From: Rhizophlyctis rosea
Lineage: Eukaryota > Chytridiomycota > Chytridiomycetes > Rhizophlyctidales > Rhizophlyctidaceae
Direction of reading: 5' to 3'
Assembly (NCBI GenBank): GCA_027596075.1
Contig: JADGJC010000019.1
Coordinates: 62,001 to 126,000 of the forward strand
Length of the DNA stretch: 64,000 nucleotides
Shown: positions 35,829 through 47,752 of the stretch, in pieces
Layout of the letters: every line of letters begins with the position of its first letter
Numbering within the stretch: the first letter of the stretch is position 1
The notes under the pieces: model-generated
Database searches by the model: none
Told to the model about the DNA's origin: nothing
Seen by the model: the letters and a program-made list of their open reading frames with translations, nothing else
Translations under genes and position numbers: made by a program

Positions 35829-36386
35829 TTACACCTTCACCCTCTCCCCATCCAATTCCTCTCCTTCAAGCTCCCTCTTCTTATTCCCCTCCCTTCCAAA
35901 GTCACCAACCCCCCTCATCCCCTCCTCAGCCTTCAAAACCACATCAACCAAGCCCAAAAACTCCCCCACCAACCCCCAATCAGTCTGCAACTTCCTATAC
36001 ACCTCACTGTTGACCCCCCACACAAACTCCCTAGCTAACCTCCAATTCACCCACCCCTTTGTCCCAAACTCTGGTCCCCTTTCTTTGATCAAGCGAGATG
36101 CCGCTTGGGAGATTGTGTTTTTGATCGTGGCGTGGTTGGGGTGAGCGATTAGGGGCGTGGCAAGGAGGGCAAGGAGGAGGCTTGAGCCATGAAGATGGAG
36201 GGCGTGGGTGGGGTGAGAGCGAGTTTTGATGTTGTGAGTCGCACAAAATGCGTAGAGTGGGGAGAAGATAGCGAGGTTTGGTGTGGCTGGAGTGAACAAG
36301 CAGGCTGGCAAGGTAAGTTGTTGAGTGAGGACTTGTCGGGAAGTTTCCGGATGGTTGTTTACCTGACCGGCAAGATAGCGAAACAT
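35829..36386 (-). CDS. Uncharacterised 185-residue protein
   Basis: The open frame has its first ATG at 36386 (MFRYLAGQV) and stays open upstream to 36437, so another exon may precede it. It contains a hydrophobic stretch (SSLLLALLATPLIAH), then KGWVNWRLAREFVWGVNSEV, which looks like folded protein, and an acidic/basic tail ending ELDGERVKV. Family unknown. A GT-AG pair inside the frame (36361 to 36304) exists, but splicing it would introduce an early stop, so it is probably not used. Confidence 0.5.
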   Translation of the reverse strand: MFRYLAGQVNNHPETSRQVLTQQLTLPACLFTPATPNLAIFSPLYAFCATHNIKTRSHPTHALHLHGSSLLLALLATPLIAHPNHATIKNTISQAASRLIKERGPEFGTKGWVNWRLAREFVWGVNSEVYRKLQTDWGLVGEFLGLVDVVLKAEEGMRGVGDFGREGNKKRELEGEELDGERVKV

Positions 36387-36561
36387 GGAAGGATGTGGCA
36401 ACTTTATGTTGGGCTTGGAGTCGACCGTGGGAAGCAAGGAGACTGCCAGATAGGGAGGTGGAGGAGCTTGGAGTCGGGGCTACAGTTAGGAGGAGGGATG
36501 ATGGAGTGGTCAGAGATCTGGTGTATAGTCACAAGACTGAGGACACTCGCCATCAGGTCTT

Positions 36562-37525
36562 TTGGGCATTTGGGGCCAGAGCAGACCGCAGGTCGTCGTG
36601 TACAACTCCATAAAGATGTTTGACGGTGCGTTCCTCGACGGTGGTTTTACGGAAACGCCTGTTCGCAAGGTCACCGACATTGCTTGCGTTGAACATATTG
36701 GAGGTTGTGTCCTAACCCGCGTTGATCCAAAACCCCACCACCAACCTGACGGTCTTTTCACAATCCTCACCCATGTGAGACTTGAAGATTGGAAGACTGG
36801 CGAAGCGATCCTCTCATGTTCAGATCTACAACTCCCGAAATCTGCGTGGATCCGCCGTATTTTTCCAACCTATCTCCTTTCAACACACGGCCATCAGTTC
36901 TACCATCCTCAGTCAAGAAGACCTCGCACTGTTAATGGCCATTTGGATGCCGACAGCGCAAGCATGCTCGCGAGGGTGCGGCAGGCGCCTGGTCACCCCA
37001 GCCACACCAATCACCGACCCCACTTATCACGTTTCCCTGATCAACCTCAAAACCCAAACGACAATCGTATCACGTAGTCTGCCCATACCAACAGACTCCT
37101 TCCGCCCGAAGTTCATGCTAACCAGATTCAATCTGCTGGTGGCGACAAAGTTTGAATGCCGACTTTACAACTTCGATCTTGAATATCTCTACACGATCAG
37201 TGTGCTGGGCATCAGGGACACCACGGGACGCAGTCTGACGTGCCAAATGGATAGCTGGTTGGTGGAGTGGCCGGGTGCGTTCAGGGAGAATCGTTCTACG
37301 GCAACTAAGACCCATATTTGGGTGTGGGATCCTAAAAGGCGAACGAAGCAGCGTTGGTTGAAGCATCATCGGAAGGGCGATGATGGGCAACATTGGGAGG
37401 ATTATAGAGGGTATTATTTTACGGTCAGTGAGTTTCCGGTTGATGGGGAGGGGAAGAGGACGGGAGCGGAAGCTGGGAGTTGTATTTATTGGCGGCGCTT
37501 GGAGTTAGGTTTGGCAGGCATTTAA
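36562..37525 (+). CDS. Uncharacterised two-exon protein, 5' end unresolved
   Basis: The first frame runs from before 36610 to about 36856 (NSIKMFDGAFLDGGFTETP, LTHVRLEDWKTGEAIL). The second runs from 36918 to the stop at 37525. A 61-base GT-AG intron (36857-36917) would join them in phase (SAWIR then QDLALLMAIW). The second part has regularly spaced aromatic and polar strands (TYHVSLINLKTQTTIV, LVATKFECRLYNFDLEYLY, THIWVWDPKRRTK) that resemble the blades of a beta-propeller as found in F-box proteins. No F-box is visible. A third frame just upstream (36395-36613) also looks coding and may be an earlier exon. Confidence 0.5.
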
Positions 37526-38132
37526 TTGGATTGGCACAAGATAATTGGTATGTAAGAATATAGGGCTTGACCCGCAGAAGGAGGAAAGCGAAACCAATAG
37601 CTTGTAGGTATATCTGCCGATTGGGCAAGAACGGGTTCTGTACGGTTGTGGCACGTAGCAATGTAGGAGTCGAGAATGGCTTGAGTTTTGTCATGGCGGT
37701 CTTATTGAGAGAGTGCTCACATTTAGATGAGACGGCAGTTCCATTGTGATCTGGCGAAGGAATTCACGGGCGTCACGAAGGATCCTCATTATGTCTCTCC
37801 CGTTTAGGTCTTTTGAAAAGCGTCCAAACCAGTGCAAATATGCGCGAGTGCGAAACCCTCGCGCCTTGATTTAACCTGAAAAGGAAATTTGTATGACTAA
37901 ACAAGTTGGCCAAATCCAGTTGCGGCACAGTCATACACTTTGACGTCGAAGTCACAGTGCCATCAAGAACACGAGATCGTGGCTCGAACTGGTCCAGGCC
38001 ATGGTGACGGGAGCTGGCCCGCTTGAAGCGGCCACTTCTCCAATTCCCTCGCCATTGTTTCAGAACGCTTCCACTCCAGCATCTATTCAGTAGCTAAATC
38101 GCAGGTCATATATTACCCCCATACACATCGCA
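37526..38132. other. Intergenic region upstream of PEX5
   Basis: No gene recognised; probably the PEX5 promoter and leader. Confidence 0.4.
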
Positions 38133-40986
38133 ATGTCCGGTCTGCGCGAGCTCGTGGCAGGCGACGCCTCGTGTGCTGGAGGGAATTCACTGTCAACCTT
38201 CAGCAAACAAGTCACGCAAGACCGATCTCTACAACAGGTATCAGTGGGGGGCTTATTCTGGGTAACCCACCTTCACGCTTATTGACGTAACAACCGTTCC
38301 CTTAGGACCGCTTTACACATATTGATAATGGAGGGTCTAGTTCGGTGGGTGTGACTAACCTCTGAGTGCTTTTGGAACCGGAAGGCTGACCCTATTGTCC
38401 GCCAGGGGTTTGCATTTCGGGACCGTCCTGCTGACCAGAGGGCCGCCAATCCTGAGGTAAACAATTGCAGCAACCTTGCTTCCTCGATCAAGGTCACGGA
38501 GCGTTGCTAAGTGCATTGCTACATACAGCTGGCCGAAAAGTTTTTTCATGAAGGTCCAGGCCAAGCACATCGAGGGTTCGAGGCAGACCCATATGAGTTG
38601 GGGTTAGTGGCAAGGGAACTGGAGTCGGTTCACCCACCAGTGGCTCAGGATTGGGCGGCGGATTTTGCTCGTCAGAATGAACATGGGCCACAGGAATTTG
38701 GATTAGTGGACGATCCGCATGCTGCGGAGTTTGAACGTGCATTTGCCGAAATGTCATGTATGTTGCGATTGGGGTCCATCTTTTGTATGGGAGCAATTTC
38801 ATTGAGTCATCGCCGGATGAATAGTGCAAAGGCCGCCACCCGCTCAGTGGGAAATGGAATTTCAGCAATTCCAGCATTCCCCAGCGGCTCTGCTTCAGGA
38901 TCACACAAACGCCGAATTTGAGAGGGCATTTGAGGAGGCACGAAGTAGGTTACGAGTATCGAACGGTCACTTGTTTTTGATTCTGATGTTGTTTACTAGG
39001 ACTAGCGGGCTGGGAAGCAGAGTTTGCGAAAGACCAACAACCTCAAGACTGGGCCGCCGAGTTTCAGACAGCGCAAGAAGGACTAGTCGATGCGGGGGAT
39101 ACCACTGAAGCCCTCTCCAGAACAGCCGGAATGCTCCTCAACAGCGTGGAAGCCTCTGAAAACCCAAAAATGAAGTCCTCAAAGTTCATGGGCTTCATGA
39201 AACAGCTGCGAGATCGGGAGGTAGCAATTGAGGGCAACAAGGTCGTCGAGCAGAAGGAGGCGTATGGGCAGGCATCCGATTGGGCAACAGAATTTGGAGC
39301 CAAATTGAACCCGGCGAGTTGGGCAGAGGAGTTTGGTGCAGCGGACACGGCAAGGGGAGAGCAGAATGGCTCGGATTGGGCGGCGCAGTTTGCGAAGAAG
39401 GATTGGGCGAGCGAGTTCATGGGGCAAGATCCCTTATCTCGCGAATGGAAAGAAGAGTTTGAAGCTCGGACTGCGGAGTTGGGGGATGAGAACCAAATCG
39501 ACATGGATCGGGCATATAATGAAATTTTCGGGGGGCAAGATTGGGCCAAGGAGTATGATCTGAAGATGAAGAGCGCTTTGGACGGCCAAGAAGTCGACTG
39601 GACGGCTCTCGAAAAAGAATGGGAACGAGCGGCCGCGGGAACAGCGTATCGCGCCTCCAGTCCTCGTTACGACACATACGAATTCACGCCCAACAATCCA
39701 TTCCTCAACCAAACCCACCCACAACCCCTCTCCACCCACAACCTCACCGAATCCATCCTCGCCCTCGAAGCCGCCGTCCAGCAAGACCCAACCTCCGCCA
39801 ACGCCTGGTACCAACTCGGCATCCGGCAACAAGAAAACGAAAACGAAGTGGCAGCGATCGCGGCATTACGTCAAGCCGTTCATGGGGATCCTACCATCCT
39901 CGACGCCTGGCTCGCACTTGCGGTATCATACACCAACGAATCATGTCGTGATGATGCGTACGATGCGTTGCAGAATTGGATGAATAATAGTGCGACGTAT
40001 GAGCATATTCCGAGGCAGAGGATGGAGAGTGAGGAAGGGGTTGATTTGAGTCGGCATGCGCAGGTTACGGGGATGTTTTTGCAGGCTGCTAGGGAGGGGT
40101 TGGGGAAGGAGGATGGGTTGGATGCGGATGTGCAGGCTGCGTTAGGGGTTTTGTTCAATGTTAGTTTGGAGTATGATAAGGCGGTGGATTGTTTCCAGGC
40201 GGCTTTGGCGGCGAGACCGGAGGTGAGTGTGGGCGTTCAGCGTTCATAGGTGGTTTTGCGTTCAGCGTTGATAGGTGGTTTTGACTTTTGGTGACGAAGG
40301 AATCGTGATGAGAGGTTTTTTGTCATGTACTGATCATATCGTTGTTTTTCATAGGATTACCTACTGTGGAACAAGCTAGGGTGAGTGCTTCTATTGTCTG
40401 GAGGTTTCTCTCTTCTTACTCACTCAAACCTCACACACCCAGAGCCACACTAGCAAACTCCGGCCAAACCTCCGCCGCAATGGACGCCTACTTCCATGCC
40501 CTCACAATCAACCCCTCCTACATCCGCGCGCGGTACAATTTGGCGATTTCGTGCATCCACCTGGGACAGTATAGAGAGGCTGCTGAGCATCTTTTGGGGG
40601 CATTGAGTGTGCAGCGGGAGAATATCGAGAGTGTTGTTGCGAGGACGGGTGGGAAGGGGAAGGGGAGGGAGGGGGAGGGGGAGGAGGTGGGAGGGGGTGT
40701 TATGGGGATGCATGGTGTGCAGAGTAGGAGTGTGTGGGCGGCGTTGAAGATGGTTGTTGATGCGCATTGTGAGTGGTTTTGATTTGCTTTTTTTGGGGGT
40801 GGTGTGTGGGTTTGGTTGGATGGTGGTCATGAGGGCAAGGGGTGGCCGGCCACTGGATTGCATTTTCCTTTTTGGCTTACTGTTTTGGCTTCTTTTGCTC
40901 TTCCTTTTACAGTGCACCGACCGGACTTGGCGGAATCGTGCGATAAACATGATCTGGACAGTTTCAGAGGCGAATTTGACTTTTAG
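38133..40986 (+). CDS. PEX5: Peroxisomal targeting signal receptor PEX5
   Basis: Cytosolic receptor that binds PTS1 cargo through TPR repeats and docks at the peroxisome through PEX14/PEX13. Nine exons with matching phases: 38133-38237, 38306-38344, 38406-38456, 38529-38757, 38825-38944, 39000-40222, 40355-40380 (26 bp), 40443-40768 and 40913-40986; about 730 residues. The N-terminus holds the conserved cysteine used for export (ASCAGGNSLSTF) and DRSLQQDRF. Ten WxxxF/Y motifs follow: WAADF, WEMEF, WEAEF, WAAEF, WATEF, WAEEF, WAAQF, WASEF, WKEEF and WAKEY. The segment NPKMKSSKFMGFMKQLRD matches the conserved region next to the PEX7-binding site of long PEX5/PEX20. TPRs start near ANAWYQLGIRQQENENE and continue to LGQYREAAEHLLGAL. 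The end DLDSFRGEFDF is typical. Exon 6 might start six bases later (39006). Confidence 0.96.
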
Positions 40987-41481
40987 TCGTTTCGTAAAGC
41001 TTAGGCCTACCTCCTACTCCTCCATCATCGTCCCCGTCTGTCCACGGGTTGTCTTGAATGTGAAACGGAGTCCGTTCGGGAGCACCTGTATAGTTGTCGT
41101 TCTTGTGATTTTGTCATCCAAATATGTAGATATATGCCCATTCGTCGCCTTGATTTCCCATGAGGGGCAAGAGCGTCTCCATGCAATTTTGCGTGCAGGT
41201 CTTCATACTGTCGATTGGGCTATTTCTCATTGCACCTCCTTGAGCAGGCGAGTCATGAGAGTTGCCGTCAAGGTGCCGACGTCTAGCTGGAAATTTTGAG
41301 TGACCAACCCAGTAACCTGCATTCCGAGTCCCCAACCAAGCGTTGAGGCATCATAAACATTCACCAAAACAGCGTGCAAACGGCCCGCATTGTCTGTTCA
41401 TCCGACAACCCAATATATACCACAACAAACGACCTTTTCTCTTTCGCAGCATCTAAAATCAGAACCCCCCCGAAACCCATT

Positions 41482-43905
41482 TCAAGCCTTAGTCCTAACA
41501 CTCTTCAACAAATTCTCAATCTCCACCCTTCTTTGCTCCGCCTCCCCGATCTTCTTCACCACCGCATCATCATATAGCTTGATGCTCGACGCAAGGGGTT
41601 CCGCCACGACCGTCGTGAATTGTTTTTCGTAGACGGTCTGAGGGGGCACGTGAGTTTGAAGTTCGCCATATCATAACGACGGTATAAACGAAAGAATGCA
41701 GTGCACGAAACCCACCAGTAACCGATCCTTCAACTTTTTGTGCGCCTCGCTAATCTTGGACCAAAATTGCTCTTCGAATGAGCCCCACCGAAGCCTCATC
41801 CATGCAAGTCCTGATGGGGAAAAGGTGATAAGTATACAACGCAGAAATAAGAAAAAAAATGAGAGAAAGGGACGAAAAACGACTACAACATATCCCTACC
41901 AAGCGCCGAAACAAACAAAGTACTAGGAATCGACACCGCCCACGGCGTCCCCAAATGCGTCGCCAGCAATCCCACAGAATAAATCACCAACTGCAACCCC
42001 AACTGATTCCTCACCAACCCCTCCGCCCGTCTCTGCAACGCATCGCACTGCTTCGTCTCATCAAATGTCGCTACTTCGTTGCGCAAAACATATGGATCAA
42101 CTTCTCCTTCGCTAGTCGCTTTCTTCCTTTCCAGAATTTCCAGAACTTGGCGGGCTTCGTGTTGCAGGGGGAGGGTGAAGGGGGAGTTTGAGAAGGGGTG
42201 GGCGGAGGATTGGATGGTGGTTAGGTAGGAGGTGACGGTGGTGCGGAGGTGGTGGGAGCCTTCGTTTAGGCGGCCGACGGCGTACGTCATCTACATTTTA
42301 TAAGTTTTGAGCAAAGCTCCAAAGAAGAAGAGGCAAGCTGAAGTACAACATACCTGATACTCAGCCTGTAACAACGAATACTCCTTCATCCTCGCCTTCA
42401 AATCCTCACTCACAAAATCGCTCCTCCAAAACAACTTCCAAAACTTCACTTTATCAAAATATCCCCGAATCGCATCGCTCAAGCTCGTCACGCCGTACTG
42501 CACCACGGCTAGATCACGCAACTGGAAGTTCTGCACCAACCGCTTCTCCGCTGTGACGACGGCGTTGACAAGGGTAAGGGACTCGGTTTGGGCGGATTGG
42601 AGGAGGGCGGAAGCTTGCGCTTGTTTTTCGAGGAGACGTTCTAGGGCGCGGGTGGCGGTGAATTTTGTGGCGGTGGTTTTGTGAGCGGTGCGGTCGAAGG
42701 GGGTGTCGAGGCGTGCGATGACGGTGGAGCGGAGGTCGGTTAGGCCGGATGAGGTGCGGGTGGAGATGGGGAAGATTGAAGGGAGTGGGTGGGTGGTAGG
42801 GGTTGGTGTAGCGGTAGTAGACTCCGCAGATGTCTGTGCGGAAACGGGGGCCGTTTTGGCTTGCGGCAATAGGTGACGCAGTCTCGCCTGTGCTGCGTCA
42901 ATGGCATCTCCCTCCGCCGCATCCAAGCTTCCGGCTCCATTCAATGCAATAATGACATTCTCCTTCCCCTTCGCGACAAACTCCTTCAAGAACCAGGTCT
43001 CCCACGCGCCTGACAGCAATCTACTAGTATCCGTGACCAAGACGACCAGATCGCTGCGGTAAATAATATTGTTCAATTGTTCAGAGTGTCCCTCGAAATC
43101 CTGAAATGCTGATGCGAGTGAATTCCTTCGATTTATGACAACGGACCCGCCGTTAACTTACAAGAGATGCCGTAAATCTCTGCGTTGTTGCGCTGGAGCC
43201 ATTCTGCGGGAGCTTTGATGTGGACGACGTCACGTGCTGTGCTGTCGACGTTCTCTGCTAGCTGCTCACCATACCTATGACCTAGATGAGATTGAATCGT
43301 CAAAGAGTCTTCTCATGCATACATACCCAATCTTGAAGACCTTCGGTTGGAAGTCTGTAACAATCTTCTCGGGAACAATATCCTGTCCCAAAGGGTTAGC
43401 TAGAAGGGAGTTCAACACGGCAGGTGCCCCGGAGTTGGCTTCTCCCACCACTAAGTTAAGTGCGTTAGAAGGTGGACGACATATAGTATCAGATATATCT
43501 GCTCGTCCGTTCCATACCAGCAACGCGGAAGGGACCGTCCAGATCTACAACCTCTCTCGATACGCGCCGTCTCCAGGCAACATCTGATTCACCGAGTTCC
43601 AATTGTAACGCCCCAATGCGATCCAGTACAGCAACCAAAGAGTTGTTGGTGGTGCCATCAGCTATGGTAATGGTAGTAGTCGCGTCAGTCACGACAGTGG
43701 ACGCGGAACGTTTCAGTTGCAGTTGGACTCTTGCGGTTGGTGTAAGGCGAAGCTGTCGGGTTTCACTCGGGCGGTGTGAAACTGTGAAGGCGCGAGTAGT
43801 CGATCGGACCCCTATGGTAGCAGCAGAACGGGTGACGGGCCTTACACCGGTCGTAGCTACGCAGTGTAAAGGCACAGCTGCCCTTCGCCCTATTGCACGC
43901 AACAT
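41482..43905 (-). CDS. Mitochondrial dynamin-like protein with broken P-loop
   Basis: Seven exons with matching phases: 43905-43518, 43450-43327, 43274-43162, 43108-42354, 42290-41900, 41810-41716 and 41637-41482; 673 residues. The N-terminus (MLRAIGRRAAVPLH and on) is a mitochondrial presequence. The fold follows bacterial-dynamin-like GTPases, but the P-loop reads VVGEANSGAPAVLNSLL, where GxxxxGK(S/T) is expected, so the key lysine and serine are missing. The G4 position reads NGAGSLD instead of (N/T)KxD. After the GTPase-like part come long helices, then two hydrophobic segments near the C-terminus (LQLVIYSVGLLATHLG and WAVSIPSTLFVSALGLAW) and a short coiled coil. This would suit an inner-membrane protein. 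From memory it resembles the fungal protein Mmc1, a GTPase-dead dynamin relative; I could not verify that. Confidence 0.8.
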
Positions 43906-44337
43906 GGCTGTCTTCACCCTTTGTGCGGTGCGAGATGGGAAGAATGCCGATGGAGGATATTTTTGGGAGCAAGGTCCGTTTACTTTGTTGGCCGCCAAGC
44001 CGGCAACCCCGATCCGAACCGCGCCCCAGAATGCACGCCAACCGGCTGTGATCAATCATGTCATTCATGACCTAATAAATATTCTCCCTTCCCCCATCTC
44101 ACACTTTCAATTGTCATCTTGGTCTTGAAGCGATAATATTATTAAAAGATACGGACGGATAATACCCAGCCGCACGTAACCCACCAGTTTCCCTCTACAC
44201 AATCGTTGTGGGCAATAGTTGACGCGCTGAACCCTGTCTCTGCTCCTCCGTTCTCACACGTCCTCTTCCTCCTCCCAAGCGAACTTTCTTTCTCGACTTT
44301 CTGCCGAAAGCCGAACTCTTCCCTATACCTCCCAAAC

Positions 44338-45219
44338 ATGCCATCCTTCCCACCCTTCACCACCCGCCAAAAGCTATATGTCATTTTCATGCACTGCATA
44401 GGCGCCGGCCTCCTAGACGCAGCAATAAACTTCGGCATAGCAACAGCAATGTACAAATCCCTCCCCATAGACTCTCCCTCCGCAACCCGTCTCTGGGCCC
44501 TCCCAAACACCCTTGCAGGTGACGCAGCCGTCACGGTTCTAGTCCAACAAACCCTCACATGGTTCCTTGACGGCGCGTTAACGCGGAAAGATTTGCGGAA
44601 GGGTGTCGTGGCGCCGTGGCCTTATACGTTGCCTCAGACAGGGGTGCTGGGATGGATATGTAGGGAGAGTTTGGATGTCTTTGGACCAACGCCGGGGGGC
44701 GCGGGGGGGAAGGTGAAGCAGGTTGTTGGGGGCTTGGCGAGGGGGTTCGTGACGGCGGTGATTGTCATCATACCCTCATGGTGCATTGGTGTGGGATTAT
44801 TGGTTGCTTTTTGGCCGGCCGTAAGAGATGGTAAGTTTGTTGCTCCCCAGACAAGACCAAATATGTTCCCATCCCATCAAGATCTCCTACTGCTTGCCCT
44901 ATAATCCTTCCAAATCTCATCACAAATCCCGCAAACAGGCTCCCCAGTAGAAGGCTGGCCCGGTCCCCAAATCTTCAAAGCCCTCTACACATTCTTCCTC
45001 GGCGCCGCCACAACGCCCCTCTCAACACTTGTCGCCATGGCCCAAGCGGCGCAGGATAAGCGCATGTCGTACAGTGCCAGTCCTGGTGCATCAGGAGTTA
45101 TTCGGGAAGGAGATGTTGATAACCCCCCGTTCGAGCTCATACCGGACAATGCCAGTTCCGCTCAGTCATCAGTTGTGGAAGGAGAGGACGTGAGGAGACC
45201 GGACAATACACTTGTATAG
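44338..45219 (+). CDS. Fungal multi-pass membrane protein of unknown function
   Basis: Two exons, 44338-44830 and 44939-45219, join in phase 1 to give 257 residues. Hydrophobic segments lie near residues 10-30 (LYVIFMHCIGAGLLDAAINF), 55-75, 130-155 (GFVTAVIVIIPSWCIGVGLL) and 185-205, followed by a polar tail of about 55 residues. The pattern agrees with my memory of a fungal family of four-helix proteins of unknown function (DUF2456 type), but that name is not verified. Its upstream region is short and shared with the divergent mitochondrial gene ending at 43905. Confidence 0.7.
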
Positions 45220-45804
45220 CATTGGCATGTCCTGTTTTTGGTTTCCAATGGTTGGAAGGGTGTATATAGCATTGTGCATATTTTCATTTCATGTACTGTA
45301 TATAGCCATTTGGGGGAGGATCGCCGTGTGTGATGTATAGAACATTAATGGCACCGTATCCATGGCACCGTTCCATGGTAAGGCACGAACACCGGCTCAA
45401 CGTCAGACAGCTACTGTACATACTGAGGCTCGGTTTACCCATTGAGTTTCATGTGCATTGGAGGTAGGAACGCAAGATGTTACAGTGACAAGGCATCATT
45501 CATTGTTTCACATGCATCTGTGCTTACACTGCCGTGACACTGCTGGGACAATACACCTAAATCTGCCATGTTCACTCTGTCCCTGGAAAGATATGGCTGC
45601 GTCTTCAAATGTACTGAAATCCGGTCTCCAAAGTTTCCGGTTTCACTCTGGATCCTAGACGCGGCAAGGCTTCACGCAAGGTCTCACTGCTAAAGGAGGA
45701 TGGCCGCAATGGATTTTCGCAGCTTGCCGAATTGTATATAAGATAAGACCTTCTGTTGGAGTTGACCTTCAAACCCAGAATTCACCTTGAACATCTCAAA
45801 AGAA
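45220..45804. other. Intergenic region
   Basis: Contains the 3' side of the membrane-protein gene and the promoter of the AlkB-like gene. No gene recognised. Confidence 0.4.
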
Positions 45805-46667
45805 ATGGGCATCTGCACCTCTCACCCTGAAGCGTCTTCCACCGGAGCGAACACCTCATCATCCCAAGATACTCAGAACTCGTCACCCACATCATCGGCA
45901 GTTGAAACATCTTCCTCCTCCCAACATACCCAAACCCCACCCTTCCCTTCAGCAACAGTTGAAGTGTTTCCCACCCATCCTCACAACGTCACCATCCTTC
46001 ACAACGTCGTAGACGGGAACATGCAAGCCGATTTACTCCAATCCTGCCACTTCACGATACAAAATCCACCATTCGGAAGCTATAGGCCCTGCAGCGCTCT
46101 GGAATGCCCATCCTCGCGATACATCAAGGAAGTTGCAAACGCGGTGAAGGTCGCTGGAGAGCAGAACGGGCTTCGTAACAAGGGTCATGGGTGCCATCCA
46201 ATCATGAGGAGGAATGTAAAGTGGAACCCAGGTTGGTGGTTTTGGCAAGCCGCCTTGTCGTCATTGAAAGGTTGCTGGCATGGACTAATGAAAGGTATAG
46301 GTGCACCTATGATGTTGACATACGGCGAGGGTGCGTCTCTTCACCAGCATCAAGATGGGGGTTTGGATCTATGGAGGATGAATCTCTCTCTTGGGAAGTG
46401 CGTGATATTCAGATTCAGGGGAGGAAACGACACCAATGACCATGGTACGTAAGGGCTGTCGCTTGACCTGGAAACAGCATGTTCAGACGTATTTCTCGAA
46501 CTCAACATGCAGAAGTCCACTTGCGATCCGGTGATGTGTGCCTTTTCAATGGCACCACTACCTACCACGGCATCACCAAGATCTGCGATGAGCATCCGGA
46601 ACCTGAATTTTGGAAGCTTGACCAGCAATCTCAGAAGGGAGCGCGTATCTGCTTGTTGATGAGTTAG
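45805..46667 (+). CDS. AlkB-like 2-oxoglutarate/Fe(II) dioxygenase
   Basis: Predicted oxidative demethylase of nucleic acid or protein, using Fe(II) and 2-oxoglutarate. Exon 1 runs 45805-46448 and exon 2 46478-46667, joined in phase 2, giving 277 residues. The first 55 residues are Ser/Thr rich. The catalytic core shows MLTYGEGASLHQHQD (the His-X-Asp pair is HQD) and WRMNLSLGKCVIF. The second exon has EVHLRSGDVCLFNG and TYHGITKI with the distal histidine, then the arginine in KGARICLL, which would contact 2-oxoglutarate. This order matches AlkB homologues. The intron between the two halves is only 29 bases (GTAAGG...ACAG), shorter than expected for a spliceosomal intron, so a frameshift or an assembly error is an alternative. 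Which AlkB subfamily cannot be told. Confidence 0.75.
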
Positions 46668-47752
46668 GGTCATGCCGGATTGGTTGGGTCGCCTCGGCGC
46701 ATGTTGGCACTTGGATCTATGGCAGAAAAGTTCACATGTATATGATTGTTTGTGTATCAATTGCTGTATTGCTGTATTGAATGTATATCATCCTTCCCAT
46801 ACTGGCAACCAAACATCATCTGCTCTCCGTTTCCAAATCATGCATCCACTTCCATGCAATCATCATCCTCACCCTCATCACCAAACCCATCCTCATCATT
46901 ATCACCTTCACACCATCTCCCTCCTCATCATCCTCAAACATAAAGGCATCGTCCCCATCCCCTTCACCCACATCCGTCACCTCTAACCCCACACCACCCC
47001 CTCCAACCGCCCAATTTCACCCTCCCACCTCCCCACACACCGAGTGTTTGCGACCAACAAGAGACCGAGTGTTTGCGGACCAACTTGGGGGCCCTTCCAT
47101 ATAGAGCGTGCGGGGGTAATTAGGCGTGCGTGGAGTGGTATGCCCGCATGTGCCTCGCACGTATCCATCGTCGCTGTCATGCGTTGTCGTTTTGTTTTCC
47201 ACTTTTCAAGTTTCACTGACCTTCCCTTTTTCCACTTGAGACATGTAATGCCAAGGGAGTCAAGTTCCCTCGAGGACGACTCACACCATCAACGACACCA
47301 CCATTACGACAACACTACGAAACCGAGAACAGCATCGTTCGGAACGTACCACTCAAGAATCGGGATTTCACTCGAAATCCTGAGACCACGGCACGCTCGA
47401 GAGCGGAGCCGAGCAACTGGCTCCGCTCGCGTCCGTCGGTTTCTATGGCGACTCGGCATGGCTTCCTGCGTTATGTACCAATCGGAGACATGGTCTTCTG
47501 ATCTGTCCACGACTTGTTACTAATGATCTATCTACCTTCGGGGGAGTGCTCGCCTTTTTGGCAGCCGGTCTGAAATCTGTGAACATCCGAATTCGGGTGC
47601 ATGCAGTCCATATGTACCTTAAGCAAGACCAAGAGCGCGAACAAGATTAGGGTAGGAGCACCTCGTTGAGGGGGAAGGAGTGTATGTAGGATGGGTGCTG
47701 GCTTGTTGATGGCTGGTACCGCACTCTTGAGGTATTCAAAGTGCCTCTTTTT
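46668..47752. other. Intergenic region, low-complexity tract
   Basis: Bases 46810-47040 are a C/A/T-rich tract (repeated CATCATCC and CACC elements). Its complement would read as an acidic stretch (GDGDDAFMFEDDEEGD), so a fragment of a minus-strand gene is possible, but no start, stop or splice chain supports one. Confidence 0.35.

Noticed and set aside
46780..47216. Acidic minus-strand fragment (GDGDDAFMFEDDEEGD)
   Set aside because: The tract is low complexity and frames are broken by stops; no start or splice chain could be built.
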